Assembly: GCF_036250065.1 (NCBI RefSeq)
Contig: NZ_CP109199.1
Location: 3,968,001-4,032,000 of the forward strand
Direction: 5' to 3'
Origin: Micromonospora sp. NBC_01699
Lineage (GTDB): Bacteria > Actinomycetota > Actinomycetes > Mycobacteriales > Micromonosporaceae
Length of the DNA: 64,000 nt
How positions within the stretch are numbered: position 1 is the first letter of the stretch; each line of letters starts with the position of its first letter. Positions 54,028 through 64,000 of this stretch are shown in pieces. A program made the translations under genes and the position numbers. Below the pieces are notes generated by a model that searched no databases, was not told the DNA's origin, and saw only the letters and a list, made by a program, of their open reading frames with translations.

Positions 54028-54090
54028 GGATAGCCACACATTCTCTGAATGAGTGGCTATCCGACGCGAGTTGGCCACTCATTCAGAGAA
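54028..54090. promoter_or_regulatory. Overlapping, mutually exclusive inverted repeats upstream of the XRE gene
   Basis: Pair A: GGATAGCCAC (54028-54037) with GTGGCTATCC (54053-54062). Pair B: TTCTCTGAATGAGTGGC (54041-54057) with its exact 17-base complement (54074-54090). Both pairs are perfect and compete for 54053-54057, so only one can form at a time. Together they lie 129-191 bases upstream of the XRE start. Confidence 0.6.
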
Positions 54091-54133
54091 AGTGCGCGGA
54101 TCTTGGCGGGTGGGGGCGGGGCGGATGGGGTAC

Positions 54134-54167
54134 GGCCCCGCCGACACCGGTGGGTGTCGACGGGGCC
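54134..54167. terminator. Terminator downstream of the amidase gene
   Basis: 15-bp stem with one mismatch: GGCCCCG...CGACACC pairs with GGTGTCG...CGGGGCC, loop GGTG. Lies 24 bases after the amidase stop on the minus strand. Confidence 0.75.
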
Positions 54168-54190
54168 GGGGTGGGGCGACCGTGGTCAGG

Positions 54191-55813
54191 TCACGGGGCG
54201 CAGCCCGGACTGTGGCCCTCCAGCGGGCTGCACCGGAACAGCGACGGGTTCACCTGCGACGGCGGCAGCCACTTCTTCGACGCCTGCTCGTAGTCGTAGG
54301 CCAAGGCGAGCAGGGACGCCTCGGTGTAGGCGGTGCCCAGGAAGGACAGCCCGACCGGGCGACCGTTCGCCGGGTCGTACCCGATCGGGACGGCGACCGA
54401 CGGGTACTGGGCACGGGCGCCGATGCCGGCCGAACCGCTACCGACGAAGACGATCGCGTCCAGGGTCTGCGCCCGCAGCACCGAGTCGATCCGGTCCCGC
54501 GCGCCGGCGATGCCGGTGTCACGGTTGGTCTCGTACGCGGCCTTGGCGACCGGGTCGGTCAGGTCGATGCTGTTCGAGGTGACGAGCTGGGTCTGGCCGA
54601 ACTTGATGGTGCCCTCGGCGGCGTGCGCCAGGTTGTACTGGACCACGTCGTCCAGGGTGTCCATCGGGGCATTCTGCGGCAGCCGGGCCAGGTAGGCGTT
54701 CAGGTCCCGCTTGAACTCGTAGTCGAGGATGCCCGGCGGCAGGCCACCGGTGCTGACCGTGACCGGCACCACCTCGGCGCCCTGGGCCCGAATCACATCC
54801 AGCGCCTCGTTGAACAGCACGCCCTGGTTGCCGGTCGGCGCGCTCGCCACCCCGATCCGCTTGCCCTGCAAGGCGGTGGTGGACAGCGCGCGGGTGTAGT
54901 CGGTGCCGACCACGCCGCTGCTGGTGGAGGTGATCGGGTCCTCCCGGTCGATGCCGGTCAGCGCGGTGAGAAGCGCGGCGGCGTCGTACACCGAACGGGT
55001 CATCGGCCCGGCGGTGTCCTGGCTGGCCGCGATCGGGACGACTCCGGTACGGCTGACCAGGCCGACCGTCGGCTTCACCCCGACCAGCGAGTTCGCCGCC
55101 GACGGGCTGAGGATCGAGCCGGAGGTCTCGGTGCCGATGGTCACGGCGGCGAGCGCCGCAGCGGCGGCGGCACCGGAGCCCGAACTTGAGCCGCTCGGAG
55201 TCTGGCTCACGTCGTACGGGTTGAGCACCTGACCGCCGAGCCCGCTGTAGCCGGACGGCATGCCGTTGGTGGTGAAGTTCGCGAACTCCGTCAGGTTGGT
55301 CTTGCCCAGGATGATCGCCCCGGCGGTACGCAGCCGGGTCACCAGGAAGGCGTCCTTACCAGGACGCGAGTCGGCGAGCGCCAGCGCGCCGGCCGTGGTC
55401 GGCAGGCCCTTCACATCGATGTTGTCCTTCACGAGGACGGGGATGCCGTGCATCGGGCCGCGCGTGCGTCCCTTGCGCCGGTCCTGGTCGGCGACGCGTG
55501 CCTGGTCGACGGCGTCCTTGGCGAGCACCCGGACCGCGTTCAGGCCGGGGCCGTTGGAGTTGAGCGCCCGGATCCGTTCCAGGTATGCCTCGACGAGCTG
55601 CACGGAGGTGATGCGCTGGGCGTTCAGCGCCTCGTTCAGCTCCGGGATGGTGGCGCGCTCCAGGTCGATCGGGAACGGCCGTTGCCGGCTGGTGGCCTCG
55701 GTGGGAGTGCTGACCGAGGTGGCGACGAGCGCGGCGACGACGACGACGGCCCCGGTGAGCAGGGCGAGCCGGGACGAGCGTCGCGGCCGGAGTAGCGCAA
55801 GGGGTTGACGCAC
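54191..55813 (-). CDS. Secreted amidase (amidase signature family)
   Basis: 540 residues. N-terminal RR-rich signal then LALLTGAVVVVAALVATSVS, so exported or membrane-anchored. Amidase signature triad: Lys129 in VKDNIDVKG, cis-Ser near 210 in QTPSGSSSGSGAA, and nucleophile Ser233 in GTETSGSILSPSA. The family hydrolyses carboxamides, including peptide amides. Stands alone, with a GTG start and a terminator behind it. Confidence 0.9.
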   Translation of the reverse strand: MRQPLALLRPRRSSRLALLTGAVVVVAALVATSVSTPTEATSRQRPFPIDLERATIPELNEALNAQRITSVQLVEAYLERIRALNSNGPGLNAVRVLAKDAVDQARVADQDRRKGRTRGPMHGIPVLVKDNIDVKGLPTTAGALALADSRPGKDAFLVTRLRTAGAIILGKTNLTEFANFTTNGMPSGYSGLGGQVLNPYDVSQTPSGSSSGSGAAAAAALAAVTIGTETSGSILSPSAANSLVGVKPTVGLVSRTGVVPIAASQDTAGPMTRSVYDAAALLTALTGIDREDPITSTSSGVVGTDYTRALSTTALQGKRIGVASAPTGNQGVLFNEALDVIRAQGAEVVPVTVSTGGLPPGILDYEFKRDLNAYLARLPQNAPMDTLDDVVQYNLAHAAEGTIKFGQTQLVTSNSIDLTDPVAKAAYETNRDTGIAGARDRIDSVLRAQTLDAIVFVGSGSAGIGARAQYPSVAVPIGYDPANGRPVGLSFLGTAYTEASLLALAYDYEQASKKWLPPSQVNPSLFRCSPLEGHSPGCAP

Positions 55814-56007
55814 CTGTACGACCCTTCGGTAGTCGCCGCGCCCGGCTGGTGGGCCGGGCGCGGTATGGAGATCAAGACGTTGTTGATCTCGAAGAAGGAC
55901 ACGGCCCGGCTGTTGTGGGCCCGCGTCGCACAGATTGCCATCCGGTAAACGATCTCGCCTGCCCGTACCCGGACGCGCTCACTTCACCGTGGAACGCGCG
56001 GGTCCTG

Positions 56008-56496
56008 TCACCGGTCGGCGGGCCGGTCCGGGGTGACGAGCCGGCGTTCGTAGCAGACCGACAGCTCCGAGCCCACGTAGCTGCCGAAGGCGTCGATGTG
56101 CCGGTAGCCCTCGCGCTCGTAGAAGCGCCGGGCGTCCGGTTGGAGGGTGCCCGTCTCCAGCCGCAGCGTCGACCAGCCCCGTTCGACCGCCGCCGCCTCC
56201 AGTGCGCGCAGCACCGCCGTGGCGACACCCGAGCCGCGCGCGACCGGGTCCACGTACATCCGTTTGATCTCCGCCGACCCGTGGTCGAGTTGCCGCAGGG
56301 CACCGCAGCCGACGGCCCGGCCGTGGGGGTCGACGGCGACGACGAAGTGGGCGACGTCGGCGACCGACGGTGGCGTACCGGGTTCGGGGTTTTCGATGCC
56401 GTAGCGGGCGTCGAGTTCCACCTCCTGCCGAGCCCGCAGGGCCACGCCGGCCGGGTCGTCCCACGGCCGCACCTCGATCGTCCAATCGGTCGTCAT
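56008..56496 (-). CDS. GNAT-family N-acetyltransferase
   Basis: 162 residues from ATG at 56496, overlapping the stop of the dehydrogenase gene (ATGA). Acetyl-CoA motif A MYVDPVARGSGVATAVLRALE and motif B LETGTLQPDARRFYEREGYR. Substrate unknown; coupling to the dehydrogenase suggests a shared pathway or simple operon membership. Confidence 0.88.
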   Translation of the reverse strand: MTTDWTIEVRPWDDPAGVALRARQEVELDARYGIENPEPGTPPSVADVAHFVVAVDPHGRAVGCGALRQLDHGSAEIKRMYVDPVARGSGVATAVLRALEAAAVERGWSTLRLETGTLQPDARRFYEREGYRHIDAFGSYVGSELSVCYERRLVTPDRPADR

Positions 56497-57551
56497 GCGC
56501 GCGCCCCTGGCTCGATCAGGCGGATCCCGGCGGTGCCGGGACGGTCCATCGTGGTCAGTGCCGCCGGGGCCGCGTCCAGGCCGATCGCCCCGGTGACCAG
56601 CCGGGATGGGTCCAGCACCCCGCCGGTGATCAGGCCGAGCAGCGCCGGGTACGCGTGCGCCGCCATGCCGTGACTGCCGCGTACCTCCAGTTCGGCGCCG
56701 ATCACCAGGTCCATCGGCAGCGCCGGTGCGCCGAGTACGGCCGGCAGCAGCCCGACCTGGATGTGCCGGCCCCGCCGCCGCAGGCTCCGGATGCCCGCCA
56801 CGCAGGTGTCGTGACTGCCGAGCGCGTCGACCGACAGGTGCGCGCCGCCGCCGGTCAGGTCGCGTACGGCCGTGGCCACCTCGACCGGCCCGGCCAGTCC
56901 GGCGACGTTCACGGTGGCCGTGGCGCCGCACTCGCGGGCCAGGGCCAGCGCCGGTTCGGCCAGGTCCACGGCCACCACCCGGGCCCCGCTCGCCGCCGCG
57001 ACCATGACGGCCGACAGGCCCACCCCGCCACAGCCGAACACCGCCACCCACTCACCGGCCGCCACCCGCCCCTGGGTGACCACCGCCCGGAACGCGGTGG
57101 CGAACCGGCAGCCGAGCGCGGCGGCGACCCGGTAATCCACCTCGTCGGGCAGCGCGACCAGGTTGACCGCCGCGTTGTCGACGACCACGTATTCGGCGTA
57201 CGAGCCCCACTGGGTGAAGCCGGGCTGGGTCTGGAACGCGCACACCTGCTGCTGTCCGGCCAGACACTCCGCGCAGCGGCCGCAGCCGTAGACGAACGGG
57301 GCGGTGACCCGGTCACCCACCCGTACGCCCGACACCCCGGCGCCGACCTCGGCGACCACTCCGGCGAACTCGTGACCCGGCACGTGCGGCAGCCGGATGT
57401 CCGGATCGTGGCCCTGCCAGCCGTGCCAGTCGCTGCGACACAGCCCGGTCGCCTCGACCCGGACCACTACACCGTCGACCGGCGGCGACGGGTCAGCCAC
57501 CGTACGGACCTCGGGACGGCCACCGAACTCGTCGAACACCACCGCGCGCAC
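56493..57551 (-). CDS. Zinc-dependent alcohol dehydrogenase family protein
   Basis: 352 residues, MDR family. Catalytic zinc ligands Cys38 in GLCRSDWHGW and His60-Glu61 in PGHEFAG; structural zinc cysteines in GCGRCAECLAGQQQVC; cofactor motif FGCGGVGLSAVMVA. FVYGCG and SYAEYVVVDNA are typical of threonine/alcohol dehydrogenase-like members. Substrate not readable. GTG start; stop overlaps the GNAT gene. Confidence 0.9.
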   Translation of the reverse strand: MRAVVFDEFGGRPEVRTVADPSPPVDGVVVRVEATGLCRSDWHGWQGHDPDIRLPHVPGHEFAGVVAEVGAGVSGVRVGDRVTAPFVYGCGRCAECLAGQQQVCAFQTQPGFTQWGSYAEYVVVDNAAVNLVALPDEVDYRVAAALGCRFATAFRAVVTQGRVAAGEWVAVFGCGGVGLSAVMVAAASGARVVAVDLAEPALALARECGATATVNVAGLAGPVEVATAVRDLTGGGAHLSVDALGSHDTCVAGIRSLRRRGRHIQVGLLPAVLGAPALPMDLVIGAELEVRGSHGMAAHAYPALLGLITGGVLDPSRLVTGAIGLDAAPAALTTMDRPGTAGIRLIEPGARA

Positions 57552-57608
57552 CGGCGCATCCTCGCACAGGGGGTTCCCCGACCTCGGCGGTGACCTGGGC
57601 GGGATGGC

Positions 57609-58253
57609 TCAGGTCACCGGCGTGACACTCGCCGGTGGGGTCAAATTCCGCACCACGCAGAGCGTCCCGCCGTCGGCGCCGACCAGCACTATCGAGTAGC
57701 TGCCGTCGGCCTCACCGGTCAGCGACTGCGGCACCAGGAACCAGCCGCCGGTCACGGTGACGTCGGTCGGCGGTCCGCCCCGGCTGATCCGTACCGTGCT
57801 CGCCGGCCACCGGCCGACGGTGCCGAACACGATCTCACTGTTGCGGTTGAGCGTGACCTGGTCGTCGGCGCCACCACAGCCGCCGAACCCGCTGACCCAG
57901 CCACCCCGGTCCTCCAGGTCCAGGTAGTAGCACCGGGCGTCGACCGGGGAACCGGTCGCGGGATCGCTGACCCAGAGGGTGACCTCGGTGCCGCCGGCGA
58001 GCCTGTCGCTGCCGGCGAGCAGGTGCCGGTTCGGCGCCGCCGCCGACACCCGCTCCTTCCCGACCGCCTCGTCCGCGTACCGCTCGAATGCCTGCTCGAC
58101 CCGCTCCTGCCGGTCCGGGCCCGGGTCGTCCCGGTCACCGCAGCCCGCCCCGCCCAGCGCGGCGGCCACCAGTACGGCCACCGCCAGTCGTCGGGCCCGC
58201 ACCATCCCGGCCACCGCTGGTCGGGCCCGGAACACCGCACGGTCACGTCTCAC
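57609..58253 (-). CDS. Putative lipoprotein, unknown function
   Basis: 214 residues from a GTG with GGGGGAGG 6 bases upstream. Signal with RARR, LAVAVLVAAALGGAGC lipobox. An internal ATG gives the more usual 22-residue lipoprotein signal but has no ribosome site. The mature part is beta-rich with three cysteines (CYYLDLEDRGGWVSGFGGC) and no recognised domain. Confidence 0.65.
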   Translation of the reverse strand: MRRDRAVFRARPAVAGMVRARRLAVAVLVAAALGGAGCGDRDDPGPDRQERVEQAFERYADEAVGKERVSAAAPNRHLLAGSDRLAGGTEVTLWVSDPATGSPVDARCYYLDLEDRGGWVSGFGGCGGADDQVTLNRNSEIVFGTVGRWPASTVRISRGGPPTDVTVTGGWFLVPQSLTGEADGSYSIVLVGADGGTLCVVRNLTPPASVTPVT

Positions 58254-58341
58254 GCCACGCCTCCCCCGTAGGTCGTCGGCTCGGCATGCCCGTCCCGGCC
58301 GCTACGACGCGAGGCGGATTCACCGACGACTACGGGGCAAC

Positions 58342-59598
58342 CTAGTCGACCGCCGCCGCTCGCGGTGTCCATCGGTGCAGCACCGCGACCGCCGCCGCGC
58401 CCACCCCGGCCATGGTGAGCACCGCGGCGGTCAGCGGCCCGATCGTCAGTACCGCGGCGATCAGCAACGGTCCGCCGCCGTTGCCGAGGTCCGCGCAGAG
58501 TCGCCAGGCGCCGAGGAACTGCGCCCGGCCGGTCACCGGTGACACGTCCGCCCCGAGAGTCATGATCAGTCCGCTGCTCAGGCCGTTGCCCAGCCCCATC
58601 AGCATCGCCACCGCGGCGAGGCCGACCACGGTCGTCGCCAGCGGCAGCAGCCCGTGCGCCAGCCCGAGCAGGAACATCGACGGTACGGCGACCACCCGCC
58701 GCCCCCACCGGTCCATGATCCGGCCCGCCGGATAGAACAGCAGCATGTCGACGGCGCCGGAGACGCCGAAGACGAGGCTGAGCGTGGCCGGGTCCAGATC
58801 GAGGTGCGCGCCCCACAGCGGGATCACCGTCTGCCGCGACGCGCGCATGGCGCCGACCAGCAGGACCCCGAGGCCCAGGGTCCGCAGCACCGCGAGGTTG
58901 TCGCGGACCACGGCGAGCGTACGGACCCTGGTCGGGGCGGTTCCGGGTGCCCGGTCGACCGACAGGGCGGGCAGGACCAGCAGCACCATCACCGCGACGG
59001 TCGCGGCGACCACGTGTACCCAGTACGCGCCGTCGGTGCCGACCAGCGTCATCGCCGCCGCCCCGACGAACGGACCGACGAACGCCCCGATCCGGGCCGC
59101 GCCGCCGAGGGTAGACAGGGCACGGGCCCGCAACTCGTACGGCACCACCTCGGTGACGTACGCCTGGCGGGCCACCCCCCAGACGGCGCCGACCAGCCCG
59201 ATTCCGGCCACCGCGATCCCGAGCGTCCACACCGAGGTGGCGAAGACGCAGGCCAGCAGGGCCGGGATGACGAGCGCCGTGGACCAGAGCATCGCCGGCC
59301 GCTCACCGATCCGGGCGATCAGCGCGCCCGCCGGTACGGCGCCGACGATCTGCCCGACGCCGATCAGGCCGACCAGGACGCTGGCGGCACTGGCCGAGGC
59401 GCCGAGGGCGGTGCCGGAGAGCACGATCACCGGGGCGACCGCGCCCTGCCCGACGCTGTAGATGACGGTCGGCAGGTAGACGGTCGGTCCGAGGGACCGG
59501 ATCGTCACCGGCGGCCGGGGCGTCGTCGGCACCGGTTCGGGCCCCGCCACCGCCGGCCCACCCGACCGACCGGAGCCCGTCCCGAAACGATCATGCAT
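58342..59598 (-). CDS. MFS transporter (drug-efflux type)
   Basis: 418 residues, 12 predicted segments. Loop 2-3 motif ALIARIGERPAML and second-half PAGRIMDRWGRRVVAV; RQAYVTEVVPYELRARALSTLGG is typical of exporter-type MFS proteins. Located between the lipoprotein and the NRPS-associated condensation protein, so it might export the peptide product; this is inference. Confidence 0.85.
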   Translation of the reverse strand: MHDRFGTGSGRSGGPAVAGPEPVPTTPRPPVTIRSLGPTVYLPTVIYSVGQGAVAPVIVLSGTALGASASAASVLVGLIGVGQIVGAVPAGALIARIGERPAMLWSTALVIPALLACVFATSVWTLGIAVAGIGLVGAVWGVARQAYVTEVVPYELRARALSTLGGAARIGAFVGPFVGAAAMTLVGTDGAYWVHVVAATVAVMVLLVLPALSVDRAPGTAPTRVRTLAVVRDNLAVLRTLGLGVLLVGAMRASRQTVIPLWGAHLDLDPATLSLVFGVSGAVDMLLFYPAGRIMDRWGRRVVAVPSMFLLGLAHGLLPLATTVVGLAAVAMLMGLGNGLSSGLIMTLGADVSPVTGRAQFLGAWRLCADLGNGGGPLLIAAVLTIGPLTAAVLTMAGVGAAAVAVLHRWTPRAAAVD

Positions 59599-59654
59599 CG
59601 GTTCAACCTATCCGGCGGTGGTGGCGGACCGGTTCCTGGAGTGAGCGGGCCGGT

Positions 59655-61103
59655 TCAGGGTTGGTCGGCTCGACCATCGGGGCGCCAGGGCCAGGGCACC
59701 TCCCCGACCGCCGCCCGGACCAGCAGTTCCTCGATGCCGCGCAGCAGCGCTGCGGCCCGGTCCGGCGGCAGGTAACAGGTGTCGAGGGTCAGCACGAGGC
59801 CCACCGCGCGGGGCGCGTCGACCAGCTGCAACCGGCATCGCCAGACGAACTTGTGGGCCGGTTCGGACCAGGTGAGCGCGGTCCGGGCGAGGGTCGAGCG
59901 CAGCGCCCGCTCGTCCAGGTCCGGCCCGGCCGCACCGGGGTCGCCGGGCAGTCGGACGTCGTTGACCAGGCAGTACGGGCCGAGCATGGTGAGGTAGTCC
60001 AGCCCCAGGTCGGCAAACGCCCGCCGGTTGGCCGGTGGGTCGTAGTACGCGTGCCGGTAGCCGTCCAGCGCGGCCTGCCCGACCCGGGGCAGCAGCTCGG
60101 CGAAGGTCGGCCGGTCGGCCAGGTCGACGGCGATGAGGGCGAGCTGGTTGAGTTTGGCTATCGCGTCGCCGTGTCCGGCCTGGTAGCGGTTGTTCGCCAT
60201 GCTGACCAGTCCGCACCGGGGATCGTCGTCCCCGCCGACGGTGAGCGCGGCGGTGGCCGCCAGCAGGACGGTGGAGGTGCTGACCCGGTGCCGGGCGGCG
60301 ATCATCCGGCTGGCCAGGTCGACCGCCTCGGAGACCATCGACAGCACCCGGTAGCGGGGGGTATGCGCCGGGCCGGTCGACGCGAACCCGCCCGCCGGCA
60401 GCCGGGCGAACTGTTTCGTCCAGTAGGAGATCGCCCGGTCGGATCGGGTCTGCTGCGACCGGGCCTCCCGCCGGGCGATGTCGATCGACTGCAAGCCCGG
60501 TGCGGCGTCGACACCTCCGCGTACGAGCAGCAGCCGCAGGTCCTTCAGCACGGTCTCGGTGGCGTAGAAGTCGACCGTGGAGTGGCTGAACACCAGCACG
60601 ATCCGGCGTACCCGGCCGTCGACCACGACCAGGGCCACCCGCAGCGGCCACTCCCCCGTGTGGTCGAACGGGGCGTCGCCCAGCCGCTTGCCCAGTTGCG
60701 CGGCAAGGCCGGCACCGTCGTCGTCGGTACGCCCGGCGGGGTCCCCGGCCCGCTCGGCGGCGTCGTCCGCGTCGACCACGAGCAGCGGGAGCCGCCCCGA
60801 ACCGGACGACTCCTGGCACAGGTCGCCGTCGTGCAGCCGTACCCGGGTCCGCAGTGACTCGTGCCGCCCGACCAGGGTGCCGATCGCCGCGGCCACGGCC
60901 GGCACATCCCCCGGCGACCGGCGCGGTACGGTGACCACCCGGCAGAGGTTGAGGAAGCTGTTGCGCGACCGGAAGTCGTCCATGGTCCACCACATGGCGC
61001 GCTGTCCCCAGGTCACCGGCGCGGTCCGCGCCGCCCCGCCGTGGAACTCGGCGTCCACCCGGTGCTCCGTTTCGGAGCCGACCGGCACCGCCATCCGCCT
61101 CAT
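59655..61103 (-). CDS. Stand-alone condensation-domain protein with degenerate active site
   Basis: 482 residues from ATG at 61103 (GGAGG 5 bases upstream). Condensation-domain fold: TWGQRAMWWTMDDF start, LVGRHESLRTRV, and later SMANNRYQAGHGDAIAKLNQL. The HHxxxDG motif reads SHSTVDFY: the second His and the Asp are kept, the first His and the Gly are lost. It may be inactive or act in another acyl transfer. Divergent from the NRPS gene. Confidence 0.8.
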   Translation of the reverse strand: MRRMAVPVGSETEHRVDAEFHGGAARTAPVTWGQRAMWWTMDDFRSRNSFLNLCRVVTVPRRSPGDVPAVAAAIGTLVGRHESLRTRVRLHDGDLCQESSGSGRLPLLVVDADDAAERAGDPAGRTDDDGAGLAAQLGKRLGDAPFDHTGEWPLRVALVVVDGRVRRIVLVFSHSTVDFYATETVLKDLRLLLVRGGVDAAPGLQSIDIARREARSQQTRSDRAISYWTKQFARLPAGGFASTGPAHTPRYRVLSMVSEAVDLASRMIAARHRVSTSTVLLAATAALTVGGDDDPRCGLVSMANNRYQAGHGDAIAKLNQLALIAVDLADRPTFAELLPRVGQAALDGYRHAYYDPPANRRAFADLGLDYLTMLGPYCLVNDVRLPGDPGAAGPDLDERALRSTLARTALTWSEPAHKFVWRCRLQLVDAPRAVGLVLTLDTCYLPPDRAAALLRGIEELLVRAAVGEVPWPWRPDGRADQP

Positions 61104-61433
61104 GCGCTCCTCCAGATCATCCGGTCCCAGATGGTAGCGCCAGCGGCCGGGCCCGCCCGACGGTCGTCGATCGCCTGCTCGGGCACGGGTCACAAGGAAA
61201 GCGCATTCCTGGGTGAGTTCGTCCTATGTGGAGGGCATCGGTGTTTCGGTCCCAATCCGCTGCTCCGTTCGGCCGATCCCCGCCACCGGCCACACCGGGC
61301 ACACTGCGAATCGGAACGCCGACCTAACACTGAGCAACGGCACGGCGAACCACAGACCGACCACAACAGACCGAGGATGCGGCCACGACACGGGGAGGCC
61401 CTCTGGCGTCTTCGGCGAAGTGAGGCACACCGC
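61104..61433. other. Divergent promoter region of the NRPS locus
   Basis: 330 bases without a supported gene. The NRPS ribosome site GTGAGG lies 8 bases before its GTG; nothing else stands out. Confidence 0.45.

Positions 61434-64000
<2,567 letters not shown>

Overview
The window is high-GC DNA (roughly 70% G+C, strong third-position GC bias, many GTG/TTG starts) with gene families typical of Actinobacteria: paired XRE-DUF5753/DUF397 genes, a DUF2637-like membrane protein, a SigE-family ECF factor, a large RHS/Hint polymorphic toxin and an NRPS locus. A filamentous actinomycete, probably Micromonosporaceae, is the best guess; no rRNA marker is present to fix it. I saw no tRNA, rRNA, IS element, integrase or CRISPR array.

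Layout. (1) 1-9,868: an oxalate/glyoxylate catabolic region: formyl-CoA:oxalate CoA-transferase (cut by the left edge), a succinyl-CoA synthetase pair, FdhD, an OxlT-like transporter, a DUF6457 protein with MoeA, a tartronate-semialdehyde reductase and an unusual pyruvate kinase without its B domain. Three promoter regions in this block, and no other place I found, carry the same 13-bp element TGYATRCNGTATG. (2) 10,072-14,207: a GAF-PP2C phosphatase, a divergent RsbW-like kinase, and a DUF2637-like membrane protein with a repetitive tail. (3) 14,518-24,477: a seven-gene minus-strand peptide uptake and hydrolysis operon (M19 dipeptidase, DppABC, M24 protein, alpha/beta hydrolase, double-Lrp regulator) facing divergent DppDF ATPases. 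(4) 25,501-32,349: a four-gene operon (response regulator, histidine kinase, two membrane glycosyltransferases) divergent from ApbE, with PhoP-like direct repeats in front of both transcription units. (5) 32,610-41,045: ECF sigma factor plus beta-propeller protein, PrmC-like methyltransferase, acetylxylan esterase, a secreted CBM32 protein, a cupin protein, and an SDR/TetR pair with two matching operators. (6) 41,103-52,860: a polymorphic toxin locus: immunity candidate, 2,602-residue RHS-ricinB-Hint toxin with a predicted circularly permuted papain/LRAT-like tip, and a divergent DNRLRE/FG-GAP secreted protein. (7) 52,935-61,103: XRE/DUF397 pair, secreted amidase, GNAT, zinc dehydrogenase, lipoprotein, MFS exporter and a degenerate stand-alone condensation domain. 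(8) 61,434-end: an NRPS starting with a condensation domain; its adenylation pocket reads as aspartate-like.

How the genes fit together: the first block can import oxalate, activate it with CoA (succinyl-CoA from SucCD being a plausible donor), handle the resulting formate through a molybdenum formate dehydrogenase (FdhD, MoeA) and move C2 units by tartronate semialdehyde and glycerate to pyruvate. The peptide operon imports oligopeptides and cleaves them inside the cell under Lrp-type control. The toxin locus has the usual modular order: conserved secreted scaffold, Hint releasing domain, variable tip, then a translationally coupled immunity gene of lower GC.
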